Origin: Methylacidimicrobium fagopyrum
GTDB taxonomy: Bacteria; Verrucomicrobiota; Verrucomicrobiia; Limisphaerales; UBA11358
Direction: 5' to 3'
Assembly: GCA_026225255.1 (NCBI GenBank)
Contig: JAMFSJ010000022.1
Location: 50,075-114,074 of the forward strand
DNA: 64,000 bases
Shown here piece after piece: positions 26,946 to 35,110 of this stretch (positions within the stretch are counted from its first letter, which is position 1; each line of letters begins with the position of its first letter). The notes beneath the pieces were generated by a model. That model was given only the letters and a program-made list of their open reading frames with translations, was not told the DNA's origin and searched no databases. Position numbers and translations under genes: made by a program.

Positions 26946-28673
26946 ATGAGTGTGAAATATACAATTGGTTTGGACTACGGCACGAATTCCGTTCGCGCCT
27001 TGATCGTCAATGTCGCCAACGGCGCGGAAGTGGCGGCGGCGGTCTGGACTTATGCGCATGGCACACAAGGCGTGATCTTGGCGCGCGACCCGAACCTGGC
27101 GCGACAGCATCCGGCGGATTATTTGCAAGGCGCGGAGATCACGATTCAGCAGACGCTCGCCTCGGCGAAAAAAAATGTGCGCGGCTTCAAAAGCGAACAA
27201 GTCATCGGCATCGGCGTGGACACGACCGGCAGCACGCCGTTGCCCGTAGATGCGACCGGCCAGCCGCTCGCGTTTCAGAAAAAATTTGCGAACCATCCGG
27301 CGGCGATGGCGTGGTTGTGGAAGGATCACACCGGCGTGTCCGAAGCGGCGGAAATTACCGCGCTCGCCGCAAAAATCCGTCCGCAATATCTCGCCAAATG
27401 CGGCGGCACTTATTCGAGCGAATGGTTTTGGAGTAAAATTTTAAAATGCCTGCGCACCGCCCCAGAAGTATTCAATGCCGCGCATTCATGGATCGAACTC
27501 GCGGATTTTGTCCCCGCCGCGTTGTCCGGCACGGAGCATCCGGATAAATTCATCGCGGGTGTTTGCGCTGCCGGTCACAAGGCGATGTGGAATGCAAAAT
27601 GGGGTGGTTATCCCGACGCTGAATTTCTAGCTAAGTTAAATCCCAAGCTTGCTTCGCTGCGTTCACGGCTGACCACGCGGGTGTATTCGATTGATAAATC
27701 CGTCGGCGGACTCACCGCGGCGTGGGCGAAGAAAACGGGTTTGTCGGCCGGGATTCCGATTGCCGTTGGCGCGTTCGACGCACATTTGGGCGCAGTCGGC
27801 TCTGGGGTCGCGCCGGGCACGCTGGTGAAAATTATCGGCACGAGCACGTGTGATATTGCGATCGCGTCGAACACCAAAAAACTCGCGGATGTGCCGGGGC
27901 TTTGCGGCATCGTGGACGGCAGCGTGTTGCCGGGGAATTTTGGATTGGAAGCCGGTCAATCGGCGGTCGGCGATCTGTTCAATTGGCTCGTGAATTACAT
28001 CGAGCCCGGAGCGCCGATCTCCCGATCGGCCAGCCGAAAAACAAAAACGAGCCGATCAGAAGATCGGCTCTCCGCTACGCATGAAGATTTGTCCGTCGCC
28101 GCGCTGAAACTTAAGCCCGGCGAAAGCGGTTTGCTCGCGTTGGATTGGAACAATGGCAATCGCACGATTCTCGTGGATCAACGGCTTACTGGTTTGCTCA
28201 TCGGTCAAACACTTTACACAACCCCGGCGGAAATCTATCGCGCACTTATCGAAGCCACGGCGTTCGGTGCATTGACCATCATCAACCGGTTCGAAGAATA
28301 TGGCGTGAAAATTTCGTCGGTTGTGAACTGCGGCGGCATTGCGGAAAAGAGCGATCTCACGATGCAAATCTATGCCGACGTGACGGGTCGTCCGATGAAA
28401 GTCTCGCGTTCGGCGCAGACGTGTGCTTTGGGTTCGGCCATCGCCGCTTCGGTGGTCGCGGGTGCGCATAAAAATTATGCTGCTGCCCAAAAAGCGATGA
28501 CGGGTTTGAAGCCAAAAGTTTATAAACCGAATCCGGCGGCGCATAAGACTTACAAAGAAATTTACGTTCTCTACAAAGAATTGCACGACGCGTTCGGCAC
28601 GCAAACGTGGAACGGCAATCTGTTTGGCGTGATGAAGAAATTGATTGAGATTCGTGGGCAGGTGAGGAAGTGA
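26946..28673 (+). CDS. araB: L-ribulokinase (FGGY family) carrying a repeat-encoded insert
   Basis: 575 residues. It phosphorylates L-ribulose at C5 using ATP. Signatures are the N-terminal GLDYGTNSVRAL, IGIGVDTTGSTP, the YSSEWFWSKIL substrate region and the C-terminal NCGGIAEKSD ATP-binding loop. Residues 355-376 (GAPISRSASRK ... EDRLS) come from a 66-bp palindromic element (28008-28073) in frame, between NWLVNYIEP and THEDLSVAALKLKP. The insert is Arg/Ser-rich and lies where family members have a variable loop, so activity may be preserved. Confidence 0.94.
   Translation: MSVKYTIGLDYGTNSVRALIVNVANGAEVAAAVWTYAHGTQGVILARDPNLARQHPADYLQGAEITIQQTLASAKKNVRGFKSEQVIGIGVDTTGSTPLPVDATGQPLAFQKKFANHPAAMAWLWKDHTGVSEAAEITALAAKIRPQYLAKCGGTYSSEWFWSKILKCLRTAPEVFNAAHSWIELADFVPAALSGTEHPDKFIAGVCAAGHKAMWNAKWGGYPDAEFLAKLNPKLASLRSRLTTRVYSIDKSVGGLTAAWAKKTGLSAGIPIAVGAFDAHLGAVGSGVAPGTLVKIIGTSTCDIAIASNTKKLADVPGLCGIVDGSVLPGNFGLEAGQSAVGDLFNWLVNYIEPGAPISRSASRKTKTSRSEDRLSATHEDLSVAALKLKPGESGLLALDWNNGNRTILVDQRLTGLLIGQTLYTTPAEIYRALIEATAFGALTIINRFEEYGVKISSVVNCGGIAEKSDLTMQIYADVTGRPMKVSRSAQTCALGSAIAASVVAGAHKNYAAAQKAMTGLKPKVYKPNPAAHKTYKEIYVLYKELHDAFGTQTWNGNLFGVMKKLIEIRGQVRK
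28008..28073. repeat. REPIN-like 66-bp element inside araB
   Basis: GGAGCGCCGATC ... GATCGGC at 28008-28030 is mirrored by GCCGATC ... GATCGGCTCTCC at 28051-28073. The head GGAG and the GCCGATC/GATCGGC palindrome are shared by the two inverted halves, with few mismatches. The length of 66 bp is 22 codons, so the araB frame is unbroken. Confidence 0.8.
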
Positions 28674-28679
28674 TTTGAA

Positions 28680-28745
28680 CCGCAGAGACGCGAAGACGTA
28701 GAGTTTTTTTGCGGAAAAATTTCTCGGCGGCTTTGCGGCTCAGCG
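28680..28745. repeat. Inverted repeat between araB and araD
   Basis: CCGCAGAGACGCGAAGACG (28680-28698) and its continuation to 28703 pair imperfectly with CTCGGCGGCTTTGCGG (28723-28738) and its continuation to 28745. A T-rich and A-rich loop lies between. It fills nearly all of the 87-bp gap and looks like a degenerate member of a dispersed inverted-repeat family. Confidence 0.55.
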
Positions 28746-28760
28746 ATGAAAAAATAATTT

Positions 28761-29453
28761 ATGTTGGAAAAATTAAAAGCGGAAGTCTGTGCGGCCAACT
28801 TGGATCTAGTTGCACGCGGGCTGGTAATCGAGACGTGGGGCAATGCGAGCGGCATTGATCGCGAACGCGGCTTGGTCGTCATCAAACCAAGCGGCGTGGC
28901 TTACTCGGGCATGAAACCACAGCACATGGTCGTCGTGGCGTTGACAGATGGAAAAGTCGTCGAAGGCAAATTGAAGCCGAGTTCTGACACGCCGACGCAT
29001 CTGGTTTTATATCGCGCCTTCAAGGAAATTGGCGGCGTGGTTCACACGCACAGTTTGTTTGCGACGGCTTGGGCGCAGGCGGGCAAACCATTGGTGAGTT
29101 ATGGCACAACGCAGGCGGATTATTGGTATGGCGATGTGCCGTGCACGCGGTCGATGAAACCGGCGGAGATCAAAACGGATTACGAAGCGAACACAGGCAA
29201 GGTGATTGTGGAAACATTTCGTAAAAAAAATCCGACGCAACACCCGGCGGTGCTGGTCGCGAGCCACGGGCCGTTCACTTGGGGCAGGGATGTGGCGGAC
29301 GCGGTCCACAATGCCGGCGTTTTAGAGTTTGTCGCGCGACTGAATAGTGAGACACTCAAGATCAATCCCCGTTTGAAACCGATGCCGTCCGCCTTGCTCG
29401 ACAAGCATTATCTCCGCAAACACGGAGCGGGGGCTTATTACGGCCAGAAATAA
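28761..29453 (+). CDS. araD: L-ribulose-5-phosphate 4-epimerase
   Basis: 230 residues, class II aldolase/AraD fold. It converts L-ribulose 5-phosphate to D-xylulose 5-phosphate. Zinc ligands H95 and H97 (VHTHS) and H169 (ASHGPF) are present, and the phosphate-binding GNASG and KPSG motifs are near residues 28 and 48. This is the third enzyme of the arabinose pathway, complete with AraA and AraB in the same operon. Confidence 0.96.
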   Translation: MLEKLKAEVCAANLDLVARGLVIETWGNASGIDRERGLVVIKPSGVAYSGMKPQHMVVVALTDGKVVEGKLKPSSDTPTHLVLYRAFKEIGGVVHTHSLFATAWAQAGKPLVSYGTTQADYWYGDVPCTRSMKPAEIKTDYEANTGKVIVETFRKKNPTQHPAVLVASHGPFTWGRDVADAVHNAGVLEFVARLNSETLKINPRLKPMPSALLDKHYLRKHGAGAYYGQK

Positions 29454-29479
29454 AATGATGATTTCACGACATGTTTCGG

Positions 29480-29635
29480 GTGGCACAGGCCACTGGCCTA
29501 TGAAATTTCGCGTCTCGCCAGATTTCGTTTTTGGCTTTCATTCCGCCTGGGCGGGCGTGGATTCAAAACGATTCACACTCAAAGACGGTTGCGGGCGAGA
29601 CGCCCGCAACAACAGGCGAGACGCTTGTGCCACCA
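29480..29635. repeat. REPIN-like palindromic element between araD and the binding-protein gene
   Basis: GTGGCACAGGCC ACT GGCC at 29480-29498 starts the element. At the other end the minus strand reads GTGGCACAAGCG TCT CGCC (29632-29614), so both ends carry GTGG heads in opposite orientation. An extra perfect palindrome, TTGCGGGCG AGA CGCCCGCAA, sits at 29589-29609. The element fills most of the 240-bp gap. Confidence 0.65.
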
Positions 29636-29693
29636 CTTGAATGATTATTTCAACTATTGAATTTTGATACAGAACCAAACCAACAAACAGAAT

Positions 29694-30677
29694 ATGAAAA
29701 AAATTAAATTCTTATCCACCGCCTTGTGCATCGCGACGCTGGCTGCCGGCTGCGGAAAAAATTCCAGCAGCGACACGACGGGCAATGGCACGGCGCCCGC
29801 CGGCAAAAAACTGAAGCTGGCGTTCGTCAGCAATAACGCGGCGAATTTCTGGTCGTTCGCCCGTGCGGGTTGTAATGCGGCCGCCAAGGATTTGGGCGAT
29901 GTGGATGTGGATTTTCGCATTACGCAAGACGGCGGTTCCGCGACGCAACGGCAGATTCTCGATGACTTGACGGCCAAGGGCGTGGATGGCATCGCCGTCA
30001 GCGTCAATGATCCGGACAACCAGACGGAATTTTTGAACAAGATCGCCGGGCAGACGTTATTAGTTTGCTGCGACAGCGATGCGGCCAAGAGCCAACGCGT
30101 CGCCTACATCGGAACGGACAACGAAGCCGCCGGTGAACAGGCAGGCGCGTTGATCAAGGAAGCGTTACCCAACGGCGGCAAGATCATGTTGTTCGTCGGC
30201 CACAGCGATTCGCAGAATGCGATGGAACGTTCCGGTGGTATTAAGAAGGCGCTGGAAGGTTCTAACATTCAAGTTATTGATATTCGCACCGATGACACGG
30301 ACGCGGTGCGCGCCCAGAAAAATGCCGAAGATACGCTGGTGAAATATCCTGACATCGCGTGCCTCGTTGGTTTGTGGAATTACAACGGTCCGGCAATTCT
30401 GAATGCCGTTCGCGGCGCGGGTAAAACTGGCGCGGTGAAGATTGTCTGTTTCGATGACGAAGCGGATACGCTCGCCGGCATCGCAACGGGCGATATTTAC
30501 GGCACGATCGTGCAAAATCCATTTGAGTTCGGCAAACAATCGGTCACGCGCATGGACAAATATGTGCACGGCGACAAAACGCAGTTGAGCGGAAAAATGT
30601 TCATCCCGACGCGCGCCATCAAGAAAGACAACGTCGCGGATTATCAGGCGGAAGTGAAAAAGATTCTGGGAAACTGA
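29694..30677 (+). CDS. Sugar ABC transporter substrate-binding lipoprotein
   Basis: 327 residues. The lipobox LAAGC at about residues 16-20 marks it as a lipoprotein. The rest is a type I periplasmic binding protein of the ribose/arabinose/galactose class (LAFVSNNAANFWSFARAG at the start; VDGIAVSVNDPD; GTDNEAAGEQAG). It would capture L-arabinose or a related pentose for the importer encoded by the next two genes. ATG 29694 is chosen because it gives a proper signal sequence. Confidence 0.92.
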   Translation: MKKIKFLSTALCIATLAAGCGKNSSSDTTGNGTAPAGKKLKLAFVSNNAANFWSFARAGCNAAAKDLGDVDVDFRITQDGGSATQRQILDDLTAKGVDGIAVSVNDPDNQTEFLNKIAGQTLLVCCDSDAAKSQRVAYIGTDNEAAGEQAGALIKEALPNGGKIMLFVGHSDSQNAMERSGGIKKALEGSNIQVIDIRTDDTDAVRAQKNAEDTLVKYPDIACLVGLWNYNGPAILNAVRGAGKTGAVKIVCFDDEADTLAGIATGDIYGTIVQNPFEFGKQSVTRMDKYVHGDKTQLSGKMFIPTRAIKKDNVADYQAEVKKILGN

Positions 30678-30738
30678 AATAGATTGAACCGTCTGCGTCC
30701 GCAATGAAAATTAATCCAAAATATCGAGGCGTGACTGT

Positions 30739-30818
30739 CAAAGTGCCGCCGATATTTTGTCGGCAGAAGCGTGCCATGATTACATCCAAGCTGCCGACAA
30801 AATGTCGGCAGCACTTTG
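30739..30818. repeat. REPIN-like element before the ABC ATPase gene
   Basis: 28-base arms at 30739-30766 and 30791-30818 form an inverted repeat. Each arm is a GCCGAYA ... TGTCGGCAG palindrome with a CAAAGTG head, nearly the same as the araA-GH51 element. The second arm ends 15 bp before the ATPase start. Confidence 0.85.
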
Positions 30819-30833
30819 GCGGTTAAAAAAAAC

Positions 30834-32357
30834 ATGAGCACGCCCCTTCTTGAAATGCGCGGGATTTCCAAAAGATTTCCCGGCGTCATCGCCTTGGATA
30901 ACGTCAGCCTGACCATCGGGCGCGGCGAAGTGGTGGCGTTGTGTGGCGAGAACGGTGCGGGCAAATCTACCTTGATGAAGATCCTCGGCGGCGTGCATCA
31001 GCCTGGCGCCGGGGAAATTCTCATTGATTGTCAGCCAGTGAAAATTACCGGTGTGACCGATTCGATGAAGCACGGCATCGCGTTCATTCATCAGGAATTG
31101 AACGTGCTCGGTAACCTCGACGTGGCGGCGAATGTTTTTCTCGGGCGCGAACCGAAGAATGTGCTGGGTTTGATTGATTCTAAAAAAATCCACGCCGACA
31201 CCGCGCCGTTTATCAAGCGACTCGGCCTCGATATTTCTACGCACACGCGGCTCGATCAATTGTCTATCGCGCAACAGCAGTTGGTGGAGATCGCGAAGGC
31301 GTTGTCGCTCAATTCGCGGCTCATCATCATGGACGAGCCGACGTCGAGCCTCACGTTGACCGAGACGAATCGTCTGCTCGAACTGGTCTGCGAATTGAGC
31401 GAGCAAGGCGTGAGCATTGTTTATATCTCGCATCGCTTGGGTGAAATTGACACCTGCGCGGATCGCGTCGTGGTATTGCGCGACGGCAAGAATGCGGGCG
31501 AATTGTCGCGCGCAGATATTTCGCATGATCGGCTCGTGAGCATGATGGTCGGGCGCGAAATCAAAAGTTTTTACGTGGCGCCCAAAGGAACGCGGACGCC
31601 GGGCTTTTTCAAAGTGCGTCATGCCTCGTCTTCGCTGCATCCGGGCAAATCCGTTTCGTTCGATGCGGCGCGCGGAGAAATTCTCGGATTCGCCGGACTC
31701 GTCGGCGCCGGTCGTTCGGAGATGGCTAAGGCGATTTCCGGACTGGAAGATTCGCCGCGCCAGGAAATTTTTCTCGACGGCCAGAAGCTCGCCATCAGTC
31801 GGCCGCGCGATGCGATTGATCACGGCATATATCTCGCGCCGGAGAATCGCCGCACCGAAGGACTCGTTGTTGAAATGTCGGTGCGTGAAAATATCAGCCT
31901 GCCGTCATTGGAAAATTTCTCAAGCTTCGGCCTGATTAACCGCAAGCAGGAACAGAAGATTGCGGCGGAGCAGGTGATTTCGCTCAAGGTGAAAACGCCG
32001 TCAACCGAGGCGCGCGTTTTGAATTTAAGCGGTGGCAATCAGCAAAAAGTTGTGCTCGGCAAATGGCTGGCGATGACCCCGCGCGTGATGATTTTGGACG
32101 AACCGACGCGCGGCATTGACGTCGGCGCGAAGGCGGAGATTTACCGGCTCATGCGCGAACTTGCCGATGGCGGCGCAGTGATTTTGATGATCAGCAGCGA
32201 CATGGAAGAGATTTTGAATGTCAGCGATCGCATCGCTGTAATGCACGAAGGCGAAATTTCCGGCGTGCTGGAACGGGCCGATTGCAAAGAGGAAAACGTG
32301 ATGCAACTCGCCGTTGGTAAGAAAATTTCCGCAGCGAAGGCGGCGTTTGAAAACTGA
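30834..32357 (+). CDS. Sugar ABC transporter ATP-binding protein (AraG/RbsA type)
   Basis: 507 residues with two fused nucleotide-binding domains. The first has Walker A CGENGAGKST, signature LSIAQQQ and Walker B LIIMDEPT. The second has a degenerate Walker A (GLVGAGRSE) with a good signature (LSGGNQQ) and MILDEPTRG, as usual in this family. It powers uptake with the permease and binding protein. An in-frame TTG at 30816 lies inside the repeat, so ATG 30834 is preferred. Confidence 0.95.
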   Translation: MSTPLLEMRGISKRFPGVIALDNVSLTIGRGEVVALCGENGAGKSTLMKILGGVHQPGAGEILIDCQPVKITGVTDSMKHGIAFIHQELNVLGNLDVAANVFLGREPKNVLGLIDSKKIHADTAPFIKRLGLDISTHTRLDQLSIAQQQLVEIAKALSLNSRLIIMDEPTSSLTLTETNRLLELVCELSEQGVSIVYISHRLGEIDTCADRVVVLRDGKNAGELSRADISHDRLVSMMVGREIKSFYVAPKGTRTPGFFKVRHASSSLHPGKSVSFDAARGEILGFAGLVGAGRSEMAKAISGLEDSPRQEIFLDGQKLAISRPRDAIDHGIYLAPENRRTEGLVVEMSVRENISLPSLENFSSFGLINRKQEQKIAAEQVISLKVKTPSTEARVLNLSGGNQQKVVLGKWLAMTPRVMILDEPTRGIDVGAKAEIYRLMRELADGGAVILMISSDMEEILNVSDRIAVMHEGEISGVLERADCKEENVMQLAVGKKISAAKAAFEN

Positions 32358-32364
32358 ATTTTTA

Positions 32365-32473
32365 AACCGTTAATCGGCGCTGATCTTCGCTCATGGGAAA
32401 ACGGCAAAAGCCGTCAACGTTCGGCTGGCCGCACGTTGTAAGAATTAGCGCAGATCAGCGGAGATTAGCGGTT
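32365..32473. repeat. Inverted repeat between ATPase and permease genes
   Basis: The left arm (32365-32394, AACCGTTAATCGGCGCTGAT at its start) pairs with the right arm (32443-32473, ending AGCGGAGATTAGCGGTT) with a few mismatches. A small ACGGC/GCCGT hairpin (32401-32413) lies in the loop. It occupies almost the whole 121-bp gap and ends 5 bp before the permease start. Confidence 0.75.
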
Positions 32474-32478
32474 CAGAA

Positions 32479-33477
32479 ATGGCGGCTAAAAAAGAATTAG
32501 TGGTTCAACTTAAAATGAAAAAAGAAATCGGAATATTTGCCCTGCTCGTGGTTTTGTGCGCTGTCACCGGCTTTGAAAACCCGCGCTTCTTTTCGGAAGC
32601 CAATCTGGCGAATACGGCCAACCTCATCGGGCTTTACGGCATTTTCAGCATCGGTGTTGGCCTCGTTATCATCACCGGCGGCATCGACCTCTCTATTGGC
32701 TCGATGATCGCGCTGAACGGCATGTTGCTCGTGATCGCGTTGACGGAATGGCATTGGGCGTGGCCGCTGGCCACGGCATTTGCGCTGGGCGTGACGATGT
32801 TGTTGGGGCTTGGCCACGGTCTGCTCATCACGCGTTTTAAGATGCAGCCGTTCATCGTGACTTTGTGTGGATTACTTTTGTATCGCGGCATCGCGCGTTT
32901 CATTGCCAACGATACGACCAAAGGTTTTGGCGATGCGGAAGGTTTCAAAACCTTGCAATCGCTGGCGAACGGTAAACTCTGCGGTCTACCCATGCCGTTC
33001 GTCATTCTCATCGTGATTTCCATTGTCATGTGGATCGTGCTGCACCGTTCAGTCTACGGACGTTATCTGTTCGCCGTCGGACGCAACGAGGAAGCGACCC
33101 GTTTTTCCGGCATCAACACGCGCTGGGTTGTGGCGAGCACTTACGTGCTAGCGGGTTTGCTCACGGGCATTTCCGGCGTGTTGTTTGCGTTTTACACGAA
33201 TTCCGTTTCGCCGTCGAACCATGGAAATTTCTATGAACTTTACGGTATCGCGGCGGCAGTTTTGGGTGGATGCAGTTTGCGCGGCGGCGAAGGTTCCATC
33301 ATTGGCATTCTCATCGGCACGGCGCTGTTGCTTGTGCTGCAAAATTTGGTCAACTTGCTCGGTATTCCCAGTTCGCTCAACTTCGCCGTCATGGGCGCGG
33401 TGGTATTGGTCGGCGTGCTGGCGGATCAACTGTTTCAAGCCCGGTCGGCTAAAAAAAATGCCCGTCAACCCAAATAA
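32479..33477 (+). CDS. Sugar ABC transporter permease (AraH/RbsC type)
   Basis: 332 residues, about eight to ten hydrophobic segments. VIITGGIDLSIGSMIAL and GRYLFAVGRNEEAARFSGI-like stretches (here EEATRFSGIN) are family signatures of the branched-chain/pentose permease superfamily. One permease gene implies a homodimer. The second Met (residue 13) is a possible alternative start. The stop is 4 bp before the GH27 gene. Confidence 0.94.
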   Translation: MAAKKELVVQLKMKKEIGIFALLVVLCAVTGFENPRFFSEANLANTANLIGLYGIFSIGVGLVIITGGIDLSIGSMIALNGMLLVIALTEWHWAWPLATAFALGVTMLLGLGHGLLITRFKMQPFIVTLCGLLLYRGIARFIANDTTKGFGDAEGFKTLQSLANGKLCGLPMPFVILIVISIVMWIVLHRSVYGRYLFAVGRNEEATRFSGINTRWVVASTYVLAGLLTGISGVLFAFYTNSVSPSNHGNFYELYGIAAAVLGGCSLRGGEGSIIGILIGTALLLVLQNLVNLLGIPSSLNFAVMGAVVLVGVLADQLFQARSAKKNARQPK

Positions 33478-33481
33478 AAAA

Positions 33482-35110
33482 ATGAAAAAAATCCTCACGC
33501 TCCTGGCTTTGGTTGCGGCGACTGCTTTTGTTCAAGCCCAAACGGTTTTGTCGCCCGCCGATCAAATCATCGCGGCTTCACAAGCGGATGCGACGGGCGC
33601 ACCTCATTTCAATGGTGCCAGCGTGGTCGGGATTTATCCGAATACGCCGCTGTTATTTTTACCAGCCGTCAGCGGCGCACGGCCCATTTCTTTTTCCGCT
33701 GCCAAATTGCCGGCGGGACTGAAACTTGAGGCGCAAACCGGCCTCATCACGGGCGTGCTGGCCAAGGCGGGAACCTATAAATTTAAAGTTGTCGCCCAAA
33801 ATTCTGCGGGCAAAACCACAAAAGAAATTAAAATTATTTGCGGCAATACCCTCGCGTTGACGCCGCCGATGGGCTGGAACAGTTACGACGCTTTCGGCGA
33901 CAACGTGGTGGAGTCGGAGGTTTTGGCAAACGCCCATTACGTCGCGGAAAAAATGCAGCCCGTCGGTTGGGACACCATTGTGGTGGATTACTGCTGGTCC
34001 GACGCCGGGGCGCACGACAACAATCGTAATGCCCGGGCCGGGGCGTTGCTCACAGCCGATGACTTTGGCCGGATGTTGCCGGCCACGAACCGCTTTCCAT
34101 CCGCGGCTGCCGGCACCGAATTTAAGCCGCTCGCCGACCAGATTCATGCGCTCGGATTAAAATTTGGCATTCACGTCATGCGGGGAATTCCCCGCCAATC
34201 CGTCACGGCTAATCGCTCGATCGAAGGCTCGCCGTTTACCGCCGTTGAAGCCGCCAATACCAATGACAAATGCTCGTGGTGCCCCGACATGTTTGGCGTG
34301 AACGGCAACGCCGCCGGGCAGGCTTGGTATGATTCTTGTGTGCGACTTTGGGCATCGTGGGGCGTGGATTACATCAAGGTGGACGATCTTTCGCGGCCTT
34401 ATCATACCAACGAAATTGAGATGATTCGCCGTGCGATTGATCACAGTGGACGCTCGATCGTATTCAGCACGTCGCCCGGTGAAACTCCGATTGCGGATGC
34501 CGCGCATATCGAGTCCCACGCCAATCTCTGGCGCGTGTCCGATGATTTTTGGGACAACTGGAAATCGCTCGACCATGAATTCACCCTCGGTGCGCGGTGG
34601 CCTGAGTTCGTCGGGCCGGGTCATTGGCCGGATGCTGATATGTTGCCGCTCGGTCATCTCTCCGTTGCCAAGCGTTCAGTGGATCACGACCGTTTTACGC
34701 GCTTCACCCGTGACGAACAGTTGACGCATCTGTCGCTGTGGTGTCTGTTGCCTTCACCCTTGATGGTGGGCGCAAATTTGCCGGATAATGATGACTGGAC
34801 GCTCGCTTTGCTGACCAATCCCGAAGTGATCGCCGTGAATCAAGATGCACTCGGTTTGCCGGCGCGACGCGTGAATAATCTGCTGACCAATGCCGATGTC
34901 TGGACCAAAAAGCTGTCCGATAAATCGCTCGCCATCGGTCTTTTCAATCGCAGCCAAACGGCCATCAACGTGAATGTAAGCTGGCATGATCTGGGTTTGC
35001 GCGCTAAACCAACCGTGCGCGATCTGTGGCTGCGCAAAGAGTTGCCTTCGGCCAAATCGTTCACGGCGGAAATCCCCGCGCACGGCTGCATTCTGCTTAA
35101 GGTGAAGTAA
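33482..35110 (+). CDS. Secreted GH27 glycosidase: alpha-galactosidase or beta-L-arabinopyranosidase
   Basis: 542 residues. Signal peptide (MKKILTLLALVAATAFVQA), then a putative Ig-like He_PIG domain (about 50-115; LPAGLKLEAQTGLITGVL), then the GH27 barrel beginning PPMGWNSYDAFGD. D301 in IKVDDL is the expected nucleophile and D354/D355 in RVSDDFW the acid/base region. GH27 includes alpha-galactosidases and beta-L-arabinopyranosidases; the arabinose operon context makes the second worth testing. It is the last gene of the operon and overlaps the convergent RND gene by 14 bp. Confidence 0.9.
   Translation: MKKILTLLALVAATAFVQAQTVLSPADQIIAASQADATGAPHFNGASVVGIYPNTPLLFLPAVSGARPISFSAAKLPAGLKLEAQTGLITGVLAKAGTYKFKVVAQNSAGKTTKEIKIICGNTLALTPPMGWNSYDAFGDNVVESEVLANAHYVAEKMQPVGWDTIVVDYCWSDAGAHDNNRNARAGALLTADDFGRMLPATNRFPSAAAGTEFKPLADQIHALGLKFGIHVMRGIPRQSVTANRSIEGSPFTAVEAANTNDKCSWCPDMFGVNGNAAGQAWYDSCVRLWASWGVDYIKVDDLSRPYHTNEIEMIRRAIDHSGRSIVFSTSPGETPIADAAHIESHANLWRVSDDFWDNWKSLDHEFTLGARWPEFVGPGHWPDADMLPLGHLSVAKRSVDHDRFTRFTRDEQLTHLSLWCLLPSPLMVGANLPDNDDWTLALLTNPEVIAVNQDALGLPARRVNNLLTNADVWTKKLSDKSLAIGLFNRSQTAINVNVSWHDLGLRAKPTVRDLWLRKELPSAKSFTAEIPAHGCILLKVK

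Noticed and set aside
33185..33481. N-terminal extension of GH27 into the permease gene
   Set aside because: The extension is an out-of-frame reading of the permease; the signal peptide begins at ATG 33482.
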